A DNA stretch of 11,677 bases from RGIG7300 sp045657645 (GCA_045657645.1 JAZOTL010000136.1:1-11677); one strand, 5' to 3'; numbered from the stretch's first letter, positions 1 to 6,853 are shown. A program made the numbers and translations. The notes: generated by a model not told the origin, from the sequence alone.

Positions 1-1092
1 TCTGTTGCATCCTTTGCGGCATATGATGCTGCTGCATATCAGTTTGTAGCAGGCGTTGGAACAGTAAACGTAAGCAATGCTACTCCCACAATAGACGGTA
101 CTATCGGTTCTGAAGGCTGGACAGCACCCGTTGCTATTAGCTCAAGCAATATGTGGTCCTACTGGGAACCTGAAAGCATTTGCATAATTTCAGGCGATAC
201 ATACTATGCTTGGGATGATGACAACCTTTACATTGCGGCTAATATCAACGATGCATCTATGGTTCCTTCCGTGCAGGATGATATTGACGAAGCTTCCGAC
301 TACGTTTGGAAGGGTGACGTTTTCTGCTTCAGCATCGATTTAGATGACGCATGCTACAATCAGGGATTTGACTCTGCAAAGGGCGCAAAATTCAATTTTA
401 CCGTAGATGAAGACGGCAAGCTCCTTTGCTACCACAGCAACACCAATGCAGGTGATATGGACGTTACCGATGAAGGTGACGTTGTAGGTTTTGCATCTCT
501 TACAGATACAGGCTGGTCCTTTGAAGCAAGCATTTCCTGGGATATGATATTGGACGATTCCTTTAACGTTTCCGACGGTTGTGCTGATCTTGACGATGAT
601 ATTATAGCTGCAGGTACTATCAGCAGTGCATCCATCGTTTATCTTGACCGTGCATATGCAGGCGAAGCATTTTCACAGTTCAACCAGGGTAACAACGCTG
701 TTGAAGAGGGTGAGATATTTACAATCGCCCGCAGTGGTACCGTTCCCTCTGTATTCCCCGGCGGTTACGGCCCCGACGGATCTTCTGCAAACTGTGACTT
801 TATCAGATCCTTTGGTATAGATCTTGCTCTTGCTGATGCAAGCGGTGTGGTTCCCGAAACCACTCCTGCAGAAACCGAGTTAGAGGAAGAAGAGCCTATA
901 GTTGATAACGATCCTGTGGATGATTCCAAAGAAGAAACCACTAAAAAGGACACCACAAAGGCTCCTGAAAATACTACAAATGACGGTGAAAAGGACGGCG
1001 GTGCAAACGTTGGACTTATTATCGGTATAGTTGCAGCAGTAGTTGTTGTTGCAGGTGTAGTTGTATTCGTGGTTATCAAAAAGAAGAAATAA
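1..1092 (+). CDS. Membrane-anchored surface protein with CBM9/DOMON-like domain (5' end missing)
   Basis: The frame is open from base 1, so the gene starts upstream of the window; 363 residues are visible. Roughly residues 20-225 look like a CBM9/DOMON-type beta-sandwich: an ATPTIDGTI entry, then a WDDDNLYIAANI strand motif, a KGDVFCFSIDLD strand, and a late GWSFEASISWDMI strand. This pattern is typical of sugar-binding modules on secreted clostridial proteins. A Thr/Glu/Lys/Asp-rich low-complexity linker follows (about residues 283-335), then one hydrophobic segment rich in Val/Ala and a KKKK tail at the stop. That arrangement fits a C-terminal membrane anchor with the domain outside the cell; there is no LPXTG sorting signal. 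The protein is strongly acidic. No catalytic motif is visible, and the missing N-terminus could hold an enzyme domain. The ligand is unknown; a carbohydrate is an inference from the fold. Other DOMON-type roles, such as heme binding, cannot be excluded. Confidence 0.75.
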   Translation, partial: SVASFAAYDAAAYQFVAGVGTVNVSNATPTIDGTIGSEGWTAPVAISSSNMWSYWEPESICIISGDTYYAWDDDNLYIAANINDASMVPSVQDDIDEASDYVWKGDVFCFSIDLDDACYNQGFDSAKGAKFNFTVDEDGKLLCYHSNTNAGDMDVTDEGDVVGFASLTDTGWSFEASISWDMILDDSFNVSDGCADLDDDIIAAGTISSASIVYLDRAYAGEAFSQFNQGNNAVEEGEIFTIARSGTVPSVFPGGYGPDGSSANCDFIRSFGIDLALADASGVVPETTPAETELEEEEPIVDNDPVDDSKEETTKKDTTKAPENTTNDGEKDGGANVGLIIGIVAAVVVVAGVVVFVVIKKKK

Positions 1093-1105
1093 GAATAGCT
1101 GATAA

Positions 1106-1134
1106 TTGACTTTTCCCCTGCATTATGGTATATT
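1106..1134 (+). promoter_or_regulatory. Sigma-A promoter for the HIT/ABC operon
   Basis: A -35 box TTGACT (1106-1111) and a -10 box TATATT (1129-1134) are separated by exactly 17 bases. Transcription should begin near 1141, leaving a leader of about 26 nt before the HIT start codon. A transcript from here would contain only the right arm of the surrounding inverted repeat, so the ribosome binding site would be free. Confidence 0.65.
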
Positions 1135-1163
1135 TTATATATCATAATGCAAGGGAGTTTTTT
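1115..1163 (+). terminator. Hairpin plus T-run after the surface protein gene, overlapping the next promoter and ribosome binding site
   Basis: Bases 1115-1133 pair with 1137-1155 around a 3-base loop: 19 positions with one mismatch (1118/1152) and one G-T pair. Six T residues follow at 1158-1163. RNA read through from the surface protein gene could form this intrinsic-terminator shape. The right arm carries the Shine-Dalgarno sequence of the HIT gene and the left arm carries its -10 box, so several signals are stacked on the same bases. Confidence 0.6.
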
Positions 1164-1166
1164 ATT

Positions 1167-1505
1167 ATGGATTGCTTATTTTGTAAGATAATAGAGGGAA
1201 CTATCCCCTCCAAAAAGGTATATGAAGACGACGTTATGTACGCTTTTCTGGATATAAATCCCCAGGCACCCGTACACGTTTTAGTTATCCCCAAAAAGCA
1301 TATTGCTTCTCTTGACGGAGTAACTTCCGAGAACAGCGCAGATATTGCAAAGATATTCGAAAAGATACCGCAAATAGCAAAGTCACAGGGCTTAACCAAT
1401 GGTTATCGCCTTATCTCTAACTGTGGTGATGATGCTTGCCAAACTGTTAAGCATCTTCATTTCCATATCCTTGGCGGAAAACAGCTTTCCGGTCAAATGG
1501 GTTGA
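1167..1505 (+). CDS. HIT-family (Hint/PKCI-like) nucleotide-binding protein
   Basis: 112 residues, the usual length for a bacterial Hint-type histidine-triad protein. The family hydrolyses or binds purine nucleoside phosphoramidates and related nucleotidyl compounds in the cytoplasm. The N-terminal MDCLFCKIIEG is characteristic, and Cys3, Cys6, His45 and His96 match the positions of the zinc site in related proteins. The catalytic triad is HLHFHILGG, with His96, His98 and His100. The GDDACQTVKHLH stretch before it is common in clostridial members. I chose the ATG at 1167 because AAGGGAG lies at 1151-1157; the open frame extends to 1125, but that would put promoter DNA in the protein. The ABC ATPase start lies 17 nt past the stop, so the genes are probably co-transcribed. 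The physiological substrate in this operon is unknown. Confidence 0.93.
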   Translation: MDCLFCKIIEGTIPSKKVYEDDVMYAFLDINPQAPVHVLVIPKKHIASLDGVTSENSADIAKIFEKIPQIAKSQGLTNGYRLISNCGDDACQTVKHLHFHILGGKQLSGQMG

Positions 1506-1522
1506 AGGCCCCTGTACAGTTT

Positions 1523-2446
1523 ATGTCGGAAGTTAAAAAGATTATTGAAATAGAGCATCTGTGCAAATCCTTTGGTGAAATAAAGGCGGTACAGGACCTT
1601 AGCTTTTGTGTTAAGGAAGGGGAGCTTTTCGCCTTTCTTGGTGTAAACGGTGCAGGTAAGAGTACCACAATTTCTATGCTTTGCGGACAGCTTGCGCAGG
1701 ATGGCGGCACAATTAAAATAGACGGCTGCGATGTGAGGCGCAATCAGGATAAGGTTAAGGCTGAAATTGGGGTTGTTTTTCAAAACTCTGTGCTGGATAA
1801 GCCCCTTTCGGTATATGATAATCTGCAGAGCCGCGCCGCCCTTTACGGTATAAAGGGAAGGGCTTTTAAAAAGCGACTGGAGGAGCTTTGTACGTTACTT
1901 GAGCTTGATGAAATACTTAAGCGCCCCGTAGGTAAGCTTTCGGGGGGACAGCGCAGACGTGCAGATATAGCAAGGGCGCTTCTTTCCAACCCAAAGATAC
2001 TTATTCTTGACGAGCCTACCACAGGCCTTGACCCTCAAACACGAAAACTTTTGTGGAACGTTATTACTGAGCTTCGCCGTACCAACAATATGACGGTTTT
2101 TCTTACCACCCACTATATGGAGGAGGCAGCAGATGCCGACTACGTGGTGATATTGGACCACGGCAGGATAGCCGCCGAGGGTACACCCTTTGAGCTTAAA
2201 AATAAGTACACAGGGGATTTTATAACCCTTTACGGTACCACCGAGGATGAAGCAAAGAAGCTTGATATGCCCTATGAGGTATCAAGAGAGTTTATCCGTG
2301 TATCCGTGCCCGATACCGCCTCTGCTACAGCTCTTATAGTTGCCCATCCCGAAATTTTCAATGATTATGAGATAACAAAGGGAACTATGGACGATGTTTT
2401 CCTTTCGGCAACAGGTAAAAAGCTTACGGGAGGTGAGGGAAAATGA
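1523..2446 (+). CDS. ABC-2 type exporter ATP-binding protein (DrrA/CcmA-like)
   Basis: 307 residues. The nucleotide-binding domain is complete: Walker A GVNGAGKST (40-48), Q-loop Gln87, signature LSGGQ (139-143), Walker B ILILDEP (159-165), D-loop GLDP, and switch His197 in TTHYMEEA. The region after about residue 225 matches the C-terminal extension of drug and polysaccharide exporter ATPases of the DrrA type. It should energise the membrane protein encoded immediately downstream, with an ATGA overlap at 2443-2446. I place the start at ATG 1523, which gives the normal family N-terminus. Only a distant GAAGG (1504-1508) precedes it, so translation may be coupled to the HIT gene. A TTG at 1502 overlapping the HIT stop is the alternative. 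The exported substrate cannot be read from the sequence. Confidence 0.92.
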   Translation: MSEVKKIIEIEHLCKSFGEIKAVQDLSFCVKEGELFAFLGVNGAGKSTTISMLCGQLAQDGGTIKIDGCDVRRNQDKVKAEIGVVFQNSVLDKPLSVYDNLQSRAALYGIKGRAFKKRLEELCTLLELDEILKRPVGKLSGGQRRRADIARALLSNPKILILDEPTTGLDPQTRKLLWNVITELRRTNNMTVFLTTHYMEEAADADYVVILDHGRIAAEGTPFELKNKYTGDFITLYGTTEDEAKKLDMPYEVSREFIRVSVPDTASATALIVAHPEIFNDYEITKGTMDDVFLSATGKKLTGGEGK

Positions 2447-3342
2447 CAGGATTAGGAGCGCTTATAAAGCGTGATATAAAGTTATTCTTCCGTGATAAGG
2501 GTATGTTTTTCACCGCGCTTATCACCCCAATGATACTCCTTGTACTGTATGTAACCTTCCTCGGTAACGTGTATAAGGATAGCTTTCTTTCGGCAATACC
2601 CCAGGGCTTTGATATACCCGAAAAGCTTATTGACGGACTTGTAGCAGGTCAGCTTCTTTCCTCGCTTTTAGCAGTATGCTGTGTAACCGTTTCCTTCTGC
2701 TCCAATCTGCTTATGGTGCAGGATAAGGTAACAGGTGCTCGCACCGACATTACCGTTACCCCTGTTAAAAGCACCACAATGGCGTTGGCTTACTATCTTT
2801 CAACCTCTGTTATTACTCTTTTGATATGCTATATCGCAACGGGCGCAGGGCTTTTATACGTTGGCAAGATGGGTTGGTATCTTTCAAGAACTGACGTTGT
2901 TTTGTTGCTCCTTGACGTGTTTATCCTTGTAATGTTTGGAACCGCCCTTTCCAGCATAATCAATTATTTTTTGTCTACCCAAGGGCAGATTTCCGCAGTA
3001 GGAAGCATTATAAGCTCGGTATACGGATTTATCTGTGGTGCATATATGCCCATATCCAATTTCTCTGAAGGGCTGCAAAAAGTTCTTTCATTTTTACCCG
3101 GTACCTATGCAACAGCCCTTTTGCGCAACCATTCGATGCAGGGTGTGTTTGACGAAATGACGGAGTTGGGACTTCCGGGAGAGTTTATAACAGCAATGCA
3201 GGATACGGTTGACTGCAATATATACTTCTTTGATGATAAGGTTCCTATGGATATAATGTATATCTTTGTAGGCGGTGCAACTCTTGCTCTTATACTTGTG
3301 TATGTGGCAATGAACCTTATTAAAGTTAAAAGAAAAAAGTAA
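2443..3342 (+). CDS. ABC-2 type exporter permease
   Basis: 299 residues with the ABC-2 permease layout. A cytoplasmic N-terminus (LIKRDIKLFFRDKG) is followed by a first membrane helix at about 22-42, an external loop with an amphipathic stretch, then helices at about 68-92, 115-140, 152-176, 182-205 and 272-292. The C-terminus is lysine-rich (KVKRKK). The segment VQDKVTGARTDITVTPVK between helices 2 and 3 is the typical cytoplasmic coupling region of DrrB-like proteins. The start overlaps the ATPase stop (ATGA), with AGGTGAGGG just upstream as ribosome binding site, so the two proteins are translationally coupled and should form one transporter. Candidate cargoes include a drug, lipid or peptide; nothing here decides between them. 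Confidence 0.9.
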   Translation: MTGLGALIKRDIKLFFRDKGMFFTALITPMILLVLYVTFLGNVYKDSFLSAIPQGFDIPEKLIDGLVAGQLLSSLLAVCCVTVSFCSNLLMVQDKVTGARTDITVTPVKSTTMALAYYLSTSVITLLICYIATGAGLLYVGKMGWYLSRTDVVLLLLDVFILVMFGTALSSIINYFLSTQGQISAVGSIISSVYGFICGAYMPISNFSEGLQKVLSFLPGTYATALLRNHSMQGVFDEMTELGLPGEFITAMQDTVDCNIYFFDDKVPMDIMYIFVGGATLALILVYVAMNLIKVKRKK

Positions 3343-3345
3343 AAT

Positions 3346-3380
3346 AAAAATCCGAAACAGTAAAACTGTTTCGGATTTTT
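3346..3380. terminator. Bidirectional intrinsic terminator between convergent operons
   Basis: A perfect stem of AAAAATCCGAAACAG (3346-3360) with its complement at 3366-3380 encloses a 5-base loop. T residues flank it on the plus strand and, reading the other way, also on the minus strand. It lies just after the ABC permease stop (3342) and just after the stop of the minus-strand GH130 gene (3386), so it can end both transcripts. Confidence 0.9.
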
Positions 3381-3385
3381 TTATA

Positions 3386-4408
3386 CTATTTATCCAGGCA
3401 AAGCTTGATAAGGTCGTTTACGTCGGCTGTTGCAACACACTCATAGGTGTCACTTGCTCCGTAGTATATCTTAACCTCACCGCTATCTTCAAGTATCATA
3501 CCGCCGGGGAAGATAACGTTCTGTCTGAAGCCTTCGTCGGTTTCATAGGGCATATCGGGAGCGATAAGAGGCTTATCGTACATACCAAGGATCTTTGTGG
3601 GATCTTCAAGGTCAAGGAGCATAAGTCCTCCCATATAGCGGTGCACCCACTTGGGTTCCCAGCCGTTTTCGCCGCGGCTCATATCGGTATCAACGCAATG
3701 GAAGGTGGTAAGCCAACCCTTTTCGGTCTTAACAGGGGGTGCGGCGGGTCCCATCTTGTCATTGGAGAAGGGCATTCTGTCGTGGCGCAACAGGTGGGTT
3801 GTATCTCCCCAGTATTTAAGGTCGGGGGAGCGTGAGCACCATACGTCAAAGCAGTAAGCATCATTACTGTACATTGCCATGGGACGCTCCAAACGGTAGT
3901 ACATACCGCCTATCTTTTCGGGGAAGAGCACCATATTGCGGTTGTTGGGTGCAGACATTGAAAGGATATTTATCTTTTCAAAGTTATCGTCTATCTCTGC
4001 AATACAGCCGCGTATACCTCTTTTGGTATCTGCCGCAAGGCAAAGGTAAGGCTTGCCGTCTATAACGGTCATACGGGGGTCATAAAATCTGCCTATCCAG
4101 TTATTTGTTTCTTCCTTTGTTTTGTTGCTATCCATCAGGTGTAAGGGTCTTACCTGCCAGTTATCAATACCGTTATCGCTTATTGCCACACCAAGGGAGG
4201 TTGAGGGGAAGCATCTTTCCTTAAGGAAGCGTTCCTTTGTGGTACCGTAGTCATTACGGAAAACCATAACGTACTTGCCGTTGAATTTGGCAACACCTGC
4301 ATTGAAAACAAGTGTGGAATCATAGGGCATATCTGCCGAGGTAAGTATGGGTCGCTCAAGCTTTTTAAGGCAGGGTGCGCTTTTGTATATAGGTGTTACT
4401 ACGCCCAT
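3386..4408 (-). CDS. GH130 glycoside phosphorylase (beta-mannoside phosphorylase), second gene of tandem pair
   Basis: 340 residues. The sequence has the five-bladed-propeller signatures of GH130, enzymes that phosphorolyse beta-1,4-linked mannosides to alpha-mannose 1-phosphate plus a shortened sugar. Visible marks are LVFNAGVAKFNGKYVMVFR near the N-terminus, FYDPR with the likely catalytic Asp110, and NRNMVLFPEKIGG with RLERPMAMY (Arg172, Arg175). TTFHCVD (His237) is a probable phosphate-binding part, and YYGASDT lies near the C-terminus. The length is closer to the mannooligosaccharide-phosphorylase type than to the longer mannosylglucose-phosphorylase type. No signal peptide is present, so it is cytoplasmic. 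AAGGAG lies 7 nt before the ATG, and the gene follows its paralogue by 29 nt in one operon. Acceptor specificity (mannose, glucose, GlcNAc) cannot be assigned by eye. Confidence 0.88.
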   Translation of the reverse strand: MGVVTPIYKSAPCLKKLERPILTSADMPYDSTLVFNAGVAKFNGKYVMVFRNDYGTTKERFLKERCFPSTSLGVAISDNGIDNWQVRPLHLMDSNKTKEETNNWIGRFYDPRMTVIDGKPYLCLAADTKRGIRGCIAEIDDNFEKINILSMSAPNNRNMVLFPEKIGGMYYRLERPMAMYSNDAYCFDVWCSRSPDLKYWGDTTHLLRHDRMPFSNDKMGPAAPPVKTEKGWLTTFHCVDTDMSRGENGWEPKWVHRYMGGLMLLDLEDPTKILGMYDKPLIAPDMPYETDEGFRQNVIFPGGMILEDSGEVKIYYGASDTYECVATADVNDLIKLCLDK

Positions 4409-4437
4409 TTTTTATCTCCTTATTGTATCTTTTAAAT

Positions 4438-5457
4438 TTATTCCAAGCAAAGCTTGATAAGGTCATTTACATCGGCTGTTGCTACACACTCATAGGTATC
4501 GCTTGCGCCGTAGTATATCTTAACCTCACCGCTATCTTCAAGTATCATACCGCCGGGGAAGATAACGTTCTGTCTGAAGCCTTCGTCGGTTTCGTAGGGA
4601 AGGTCGGGTGCTATAAGAGGCTTGTCATATATACCCAGTACCTTTGTGGGGTCCTCAAGGTCAAGGAGCATAATGCCGCCGGAATAGCGGAGCTTCCAGG
4701 CGTTTTCCCAACCGTTTTTGCCGCGGTCCTTATCATAGTCTACCGCGTGGAAGGTGGTAAGCCAGCCTTTTTCGGTTTTGATAGGGGGTGCGGCAGGGCC
4801 GCTTTTGTACTGTGCAAAGGGTATCTGTCCCGTTCCTAAAACAACCTTGGAATCCCCCCAGAACTTAAGGTCGGGAGAGGTGGATGCCCATATGTCAAAG
4901 CAGAACATATCGTCGCTCCACATTGCCATGGGGCGTTCAAGGCGAACGTAGTTACCGCCTATCTTTTCGGGAAAAAGCACCATATTGCGGTTGTTAGGGG
5001 TGGACATACTAAGTACGTTTACATTTTCAAAATTATCGTCTACCTCTGCCACACAGCCGCGTATACCGTGTCTTGTATCTGCCGCAAGGCACAGGTAGGG
5101 CTTGCCATCTATAACTGTTATACGGGGGTCATAGAAGCGGCGTATCTCTCCGCCTGTTTCTTTATAAGTTGTGTGGTTGCAAAGAAGGTGTGTTTCTCTA
5201 ACCTTCCATCCGTCTATACCGTTATCGCTTACAGCAACGCCGATAGAGGTACCGGGCATATGCTTTTCGCGTAAAAATCTTTCGGGGTCGGTACCGTAGT
5301 CATTACGGAATACCATTATATACTTTCCGTTAAACTTTGTAACGCCTGCGTTGAAAACAAGCAGGGACTCGTAAGGCATATCTGCACTTGTAAGTATGGG
5401 TCTTTCCAGCTTTTTAAGGCAGTCTGCGCTTTTTAGGATAGGTGTAACTACTCCCAT
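4438..5457 (-). CDS. GH130 glycoside phosphorylase (beta-mannoside phosphorylase), first gene of tandem pair
   Basis: 339 residues, about 77% identical to the downstream copy by hand count. The same core residues are kept: Asp110 in FYDPR, Arg172 and Arg175 in RLERP, His237 in TTFHAVD, and YYGASDT. The main differences lie at residues 57-69, 92-106 (just before the catalytic FYDPR), 203-219 and 241-259; residues 287-338 are identical. The divergent segments are loop-like and near the expected active-site rim, so the two enzymes may differ in acceptor or chain-length preference (inference). It leads the operon, with AAGGAG 7 nt before the ATG and a good promoter upstream. No signal peptide is present, so substrates must be imported; no sugar transporter lies in the window. 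Confidence 0.88.
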   Translation of the reverse strand: MGVVTPILKSADCLKKLERPILTSADMPYESLLVFNAGVTKFNGKYIMVFRNDYGTDPERFLREKHMPGTSIGVAVSDNGIDGWKVRETHLLCNHTTYKETGGEIRRFYDPRITVIDGKPYLCLAADTRHGIRGCVAEVDDNFENVNVLSMSTPNNRNMVLFPEKIGGNYVRLERPMAMWSDDMFCFDIWASTSPDLKFWGDSKVVLGTGQIPFAQYKSGPAAPPIKTEKGWLTTFHAVDYDKDRGKNGWENAWKLRYSGGIMLLDLEDPTKVLGIYDKPLIAPDLPYETDEGFRQNVIFPGGMILEDSGEVKIYYGASDTYECVATADVNDLIKLCLE

Positions 5458-5490
5458 AGTGGTTCTCCTTGGTTAAATTTTACTATTTCT

Positions 5491-5519
5491 ATTATACAGG
5501 CTTTTTTACAATAATGCAA
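5491..5519 (-). promoter_or_regulatory. Sigma-A promoter for the GH130 operon
   Basis: Read on the minus strand, a -35 box TTGCAT (5519-5514) and a consensus -10 box TATAAT (5496-5491) are separated by 17 bases. The leader to the ATG at 5457 is about 27 nt and holds AAGGAG. I saw no obvious CcpA cre site. Confidence 0.7.
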
Positions 5520-5552
5520 TGCATTTTTAAAATAAAGACAGAAAGAAAAGAG

Positions 5553-5581
5553 TTGCAATAATGGTGTTATTGTGATAAAAT
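5553..5581 (+). promoter_or_regulatory. Extended -10 promoter for the SDR gene
   Basis: TTGCAA (5553-5558) and TAAAAT (5576-5581) are 17 bases apart, with TG at 5573-5574 forming an extended -10. A 6-bp inverted repeat CAATAA/TTATTG (5556-5561 and 5567-5572) sits between the boxes and could be an operator. The leader before ATG 5621 is about 33 nt. Confidence 0.55.
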
Positions 5582-5620
5582 GTATACAATAATGTAAACT
5601 ATACTTCACAGGAGAATATT

Positions 5621-6424
5621 ATGGGATATTTTACAGGTAAAACAGTTATTATTACAGGTGGCGGACGCGCTACACCCTTAAAGGATGGTTCCGCAGGCTC
5701 TATCGGTTACGGTATTGCCATTGCTTATGCAAAAGAAGGAGCTAACCTTGTATTGACAGGAAGAAACGTAAAGAAGCTTGAGGATGCAAAGGAAGAGCTT
5801 GAAAGAGAGTACGGTATAAAGGTTCTTGCAATTCAGGCAGATATAAATGCAGGTGCCGATAACGAGGCTGCTGTTAAAAACGTTGTAGATACCACTATTG
5901 CAGAGCTTGGCAGAATAGACGTTCTTATTAACAACGCACAGGCATCAGCTTCCGGTGTTCCCCTTGCAGATCATACCACCGAGCAGTTTGACCTTGCTTT
6001 GTATTCCGGTCTTTATTCCGCTTTCTATTATATGGAGGCCTGCTATCCTTACCTTAAGGAAACGAAGGGCTCTGTTATCAACTTTGCTTCGGGCGCAGGT
6101 CTGTTCGGTAACTTCGGACAGTGCTCCTATGCCGCAGCTAAAGAAGGTATCCGCGGTCTTACCCGTGTTGCTGCAACAGAGTGGGGTAAGGACGGCATCA
6201 ACGTTAACGTTGTTTGTCCCCTTGCTTGGACCTCACAGCTTGAAATGTGGAAGGAATATAATCCTGAAGCCTTTGCGGCAAACGTTCATATGCCCCCTAT
6301 GGGTCACTTCGGCCACTCCGAACTTGAAATAGGCAGAGCTTGCGTACAGCTTGCTTCTCCCGACTTTAAGTTTATGTCCGGTGAAACACTTACCCTTGAG
6401 GGCGGCCTTGGTCAGAGACCGTAA
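5621..6424 (+). CDS. Short-chain dehydrogenase, 12-alpha-hydroxysteroid dehydrogenase-like
   Basis: 267 residues, a classical SDR. It shows the Rossmann start KTVIITGGG, NNAQAS (103-109, in place of NNAG), and the catalytic Ser157, Tyr170 and Lys174 (YAAAK). Arg48 in LTGRN, after the second beta strand, suggests NADP(H) preference. Stretches such as VLINNAQASASG, SGLYSAFYYM, FASGAGLFGNFGQCSYAAAK and SGETLTLEGG agree with my memory of clostridial NADP-dependent 12-alpha-hydroxysteroid dehydrogenases, which oxidise the C12 hydroxyl of bile acids. That substrate is an inference from resemblance; many related SDRs are uncharacterised. The glycine motif is odd: about 11-12 residues (ATPLKDGSAGS) separate TGGGR from the GYG half. 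GGAG at 5611-5614 fixes the start, and a terminator follows directly, so this is a single-gene unit. Confidence 0.85.
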   Translation: MGYFTGKTVIITGGGRATPLKDGSAGSIGYGIAIAYAKEGANLVLTGRNVKKLEDAKEELEREYGIKVLAIQADINAGADNEAAVKNVVDTTIAELGRIDVLINNAQASASGVPLADHTTEQFDLALYSGLYSAFYYMEACYPYLKETKGSVINFASGAGLFGNFGQCSYAAAKEGIRGLTRVAATEWGKDGINVNVVCPLAWTSQLEMWKEYNPEAFAANVHMPPMGHFGHSELEIGRACVQLASPDFKFMSGETLTLEGGLGQRP

Positions 6425-6438
6425 ACGTATATTAAAGT

Positions 6439-6467
6439 AAAGGAGAGCAAATTTCGCTCTCCTTTTT
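6439..6467 (+). terminator. Intrinsic terminator of the SDR gene
   Basis: A 10-bp perfect stem AAAGGAGAGC (6439-6448) pairs with 6456-6465 around a 7-base loop, and runs into a T-tract at 6463-6467. It lies 15 nt after the SDR stop codon. Confidence 0.9.
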
Positions 6468-6520
6468 ATGCGCTTTTAACTGTATGCCTTAGGTGCAGGC
6501 AATAATTTTCATTTAAGCTA

Positions 6521-6549
6521 TTGACAAGTATATTTTTAAATGGTAATAT
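6521..6549 (+). promoter_or_regulatory. Strong promoter of the feo operon
   Basis: A consensus -35 TTGACA (6521-6526), a 17-base spacer, and a -10 TAATAT (6544-6549) preceded by TGg (6541-6543), an extended -10. Initiation should fall near 6556, exactly at the edge of the first palindromic operator, so a bound repressor would block initiation. Confidence 0.8.
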
Positions 6550-6556
6550 ACTATGT

Positions 6557-6574
6557 GGTTAGCATATGCTAATC
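6557..6574 (+). promoter_or_regulatory. DtxR/IdeR-like operator, site 1
   Basis: GGTTAGCATATGCTAATC contains a perfect 14-bp palindrome (6559-6572). It overlaps the expected transcription start of feoA. It is the first of three sites sharing RGTTAGCMTANNCTAAYY. The TTAGC...CTAA half-sites resemble those recognised by DtxR/IdeR-type metal-dependent repressors; the identity of the regulator is inferred. Confidence 0.6.
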
Positions 6575-6590
6575 GTTTTACAGGCTCATC

Positions 6591-6608
6591 GGTTAGCCTA
6601 CACTAATT
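6591..6608 (+). promoter_or_regulatory. DtxR/IdeR-like operator, site 2
   Basis: GGTTAGCCTACACTAATT lies 34 bp downstream of site 1, in the feoA leader. Its first ten bases, GGTTAGCCTA, match the centre of the classic DtxR box. The right half is shifted by one base relative to that box but matches the other two local sites. Confidence 0.55.
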
Positions 6609-6629
6609 CGAAATTTTATGGAGAATATG

Positions 6630-6842
6630 ATGAATTTACGCACAGCAGAAGAAGGAAAGGAATATATCATCAAGAGTATAGAAACGTACGATGAAGAGCT
6701 TGATGCTTTTCTGTTTTCCCTTGGTTGCTACAGCGGAGAGCCCATAACGGTTATATCTCGTTTAAGGAGCAGTTGTATAGTGTCTATTAAGGACGGAAGA
6801 TACAATATAGATAACGAGCTTGCAAAAGCCATTATGGTTTAA
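6630..6842 (+). CDS. feoA: FeoA, small SH3-like ferrous iron transport protein
   Basis: 70 residues from the ATG at 6630. FeoA is a cytoplasmic SH3-like partner of the FeoB iron transporter. Typical features are the N-terminal helix region, LGCYSGEPITVISRL (the turn into the first beta hairpin of FeoA), an SCIVSIKDGRYNID strand pair, and a LAKAI ending. Three in-frame ATGs occur (6618, 6627, 6630). GGAG at 6620-6623 gives the best spacing (6 nt) to 6630, the same layout as the SDR gene upstream, so I chose 6630. It lies just upstream of feoB, and its leader carries two iron-type operators. Confidence 0.88.
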   Translation: MNLRTAEEGKEYIIKSIETYDEELDAFLFSLGCYSGEPITVISRLRSSCIVSIKDGRYNIDNELAKAIMV

Positions 6843-6853
6843 TTTGAAAATAA

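Noticed and set aside
765..1145. A 126-codon minus-strand open frame opposite the surface protein linker
   Set aside because: Its Thr/Ser/Pro/Val low complexity is the reverse complement of the acidic linker and membrane anchor; no start signal is visible.
1502..1522. TTG start at 1502 for the ABC ATPase
   Set aside because: It would add seven residues before the usual family N-terminus, has no ribosome binding site, and overlaps the HIT stop; ATG 1523 is preferred, though its own Shine-Dalgarno is weak.
4393..4839. A 148-codon plus-strand open frame opposite the first GH130 gene
   Set aside because: Antisense to a conserved enzyme; similar shadows occur opposite the other GH130 copy because the two genes share sequence.
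5458..5620. CcpA (cre) site controlling the GH130 operon
   Set aside because: No sequence near the promoter fits the cre pattern on either strand by eye.
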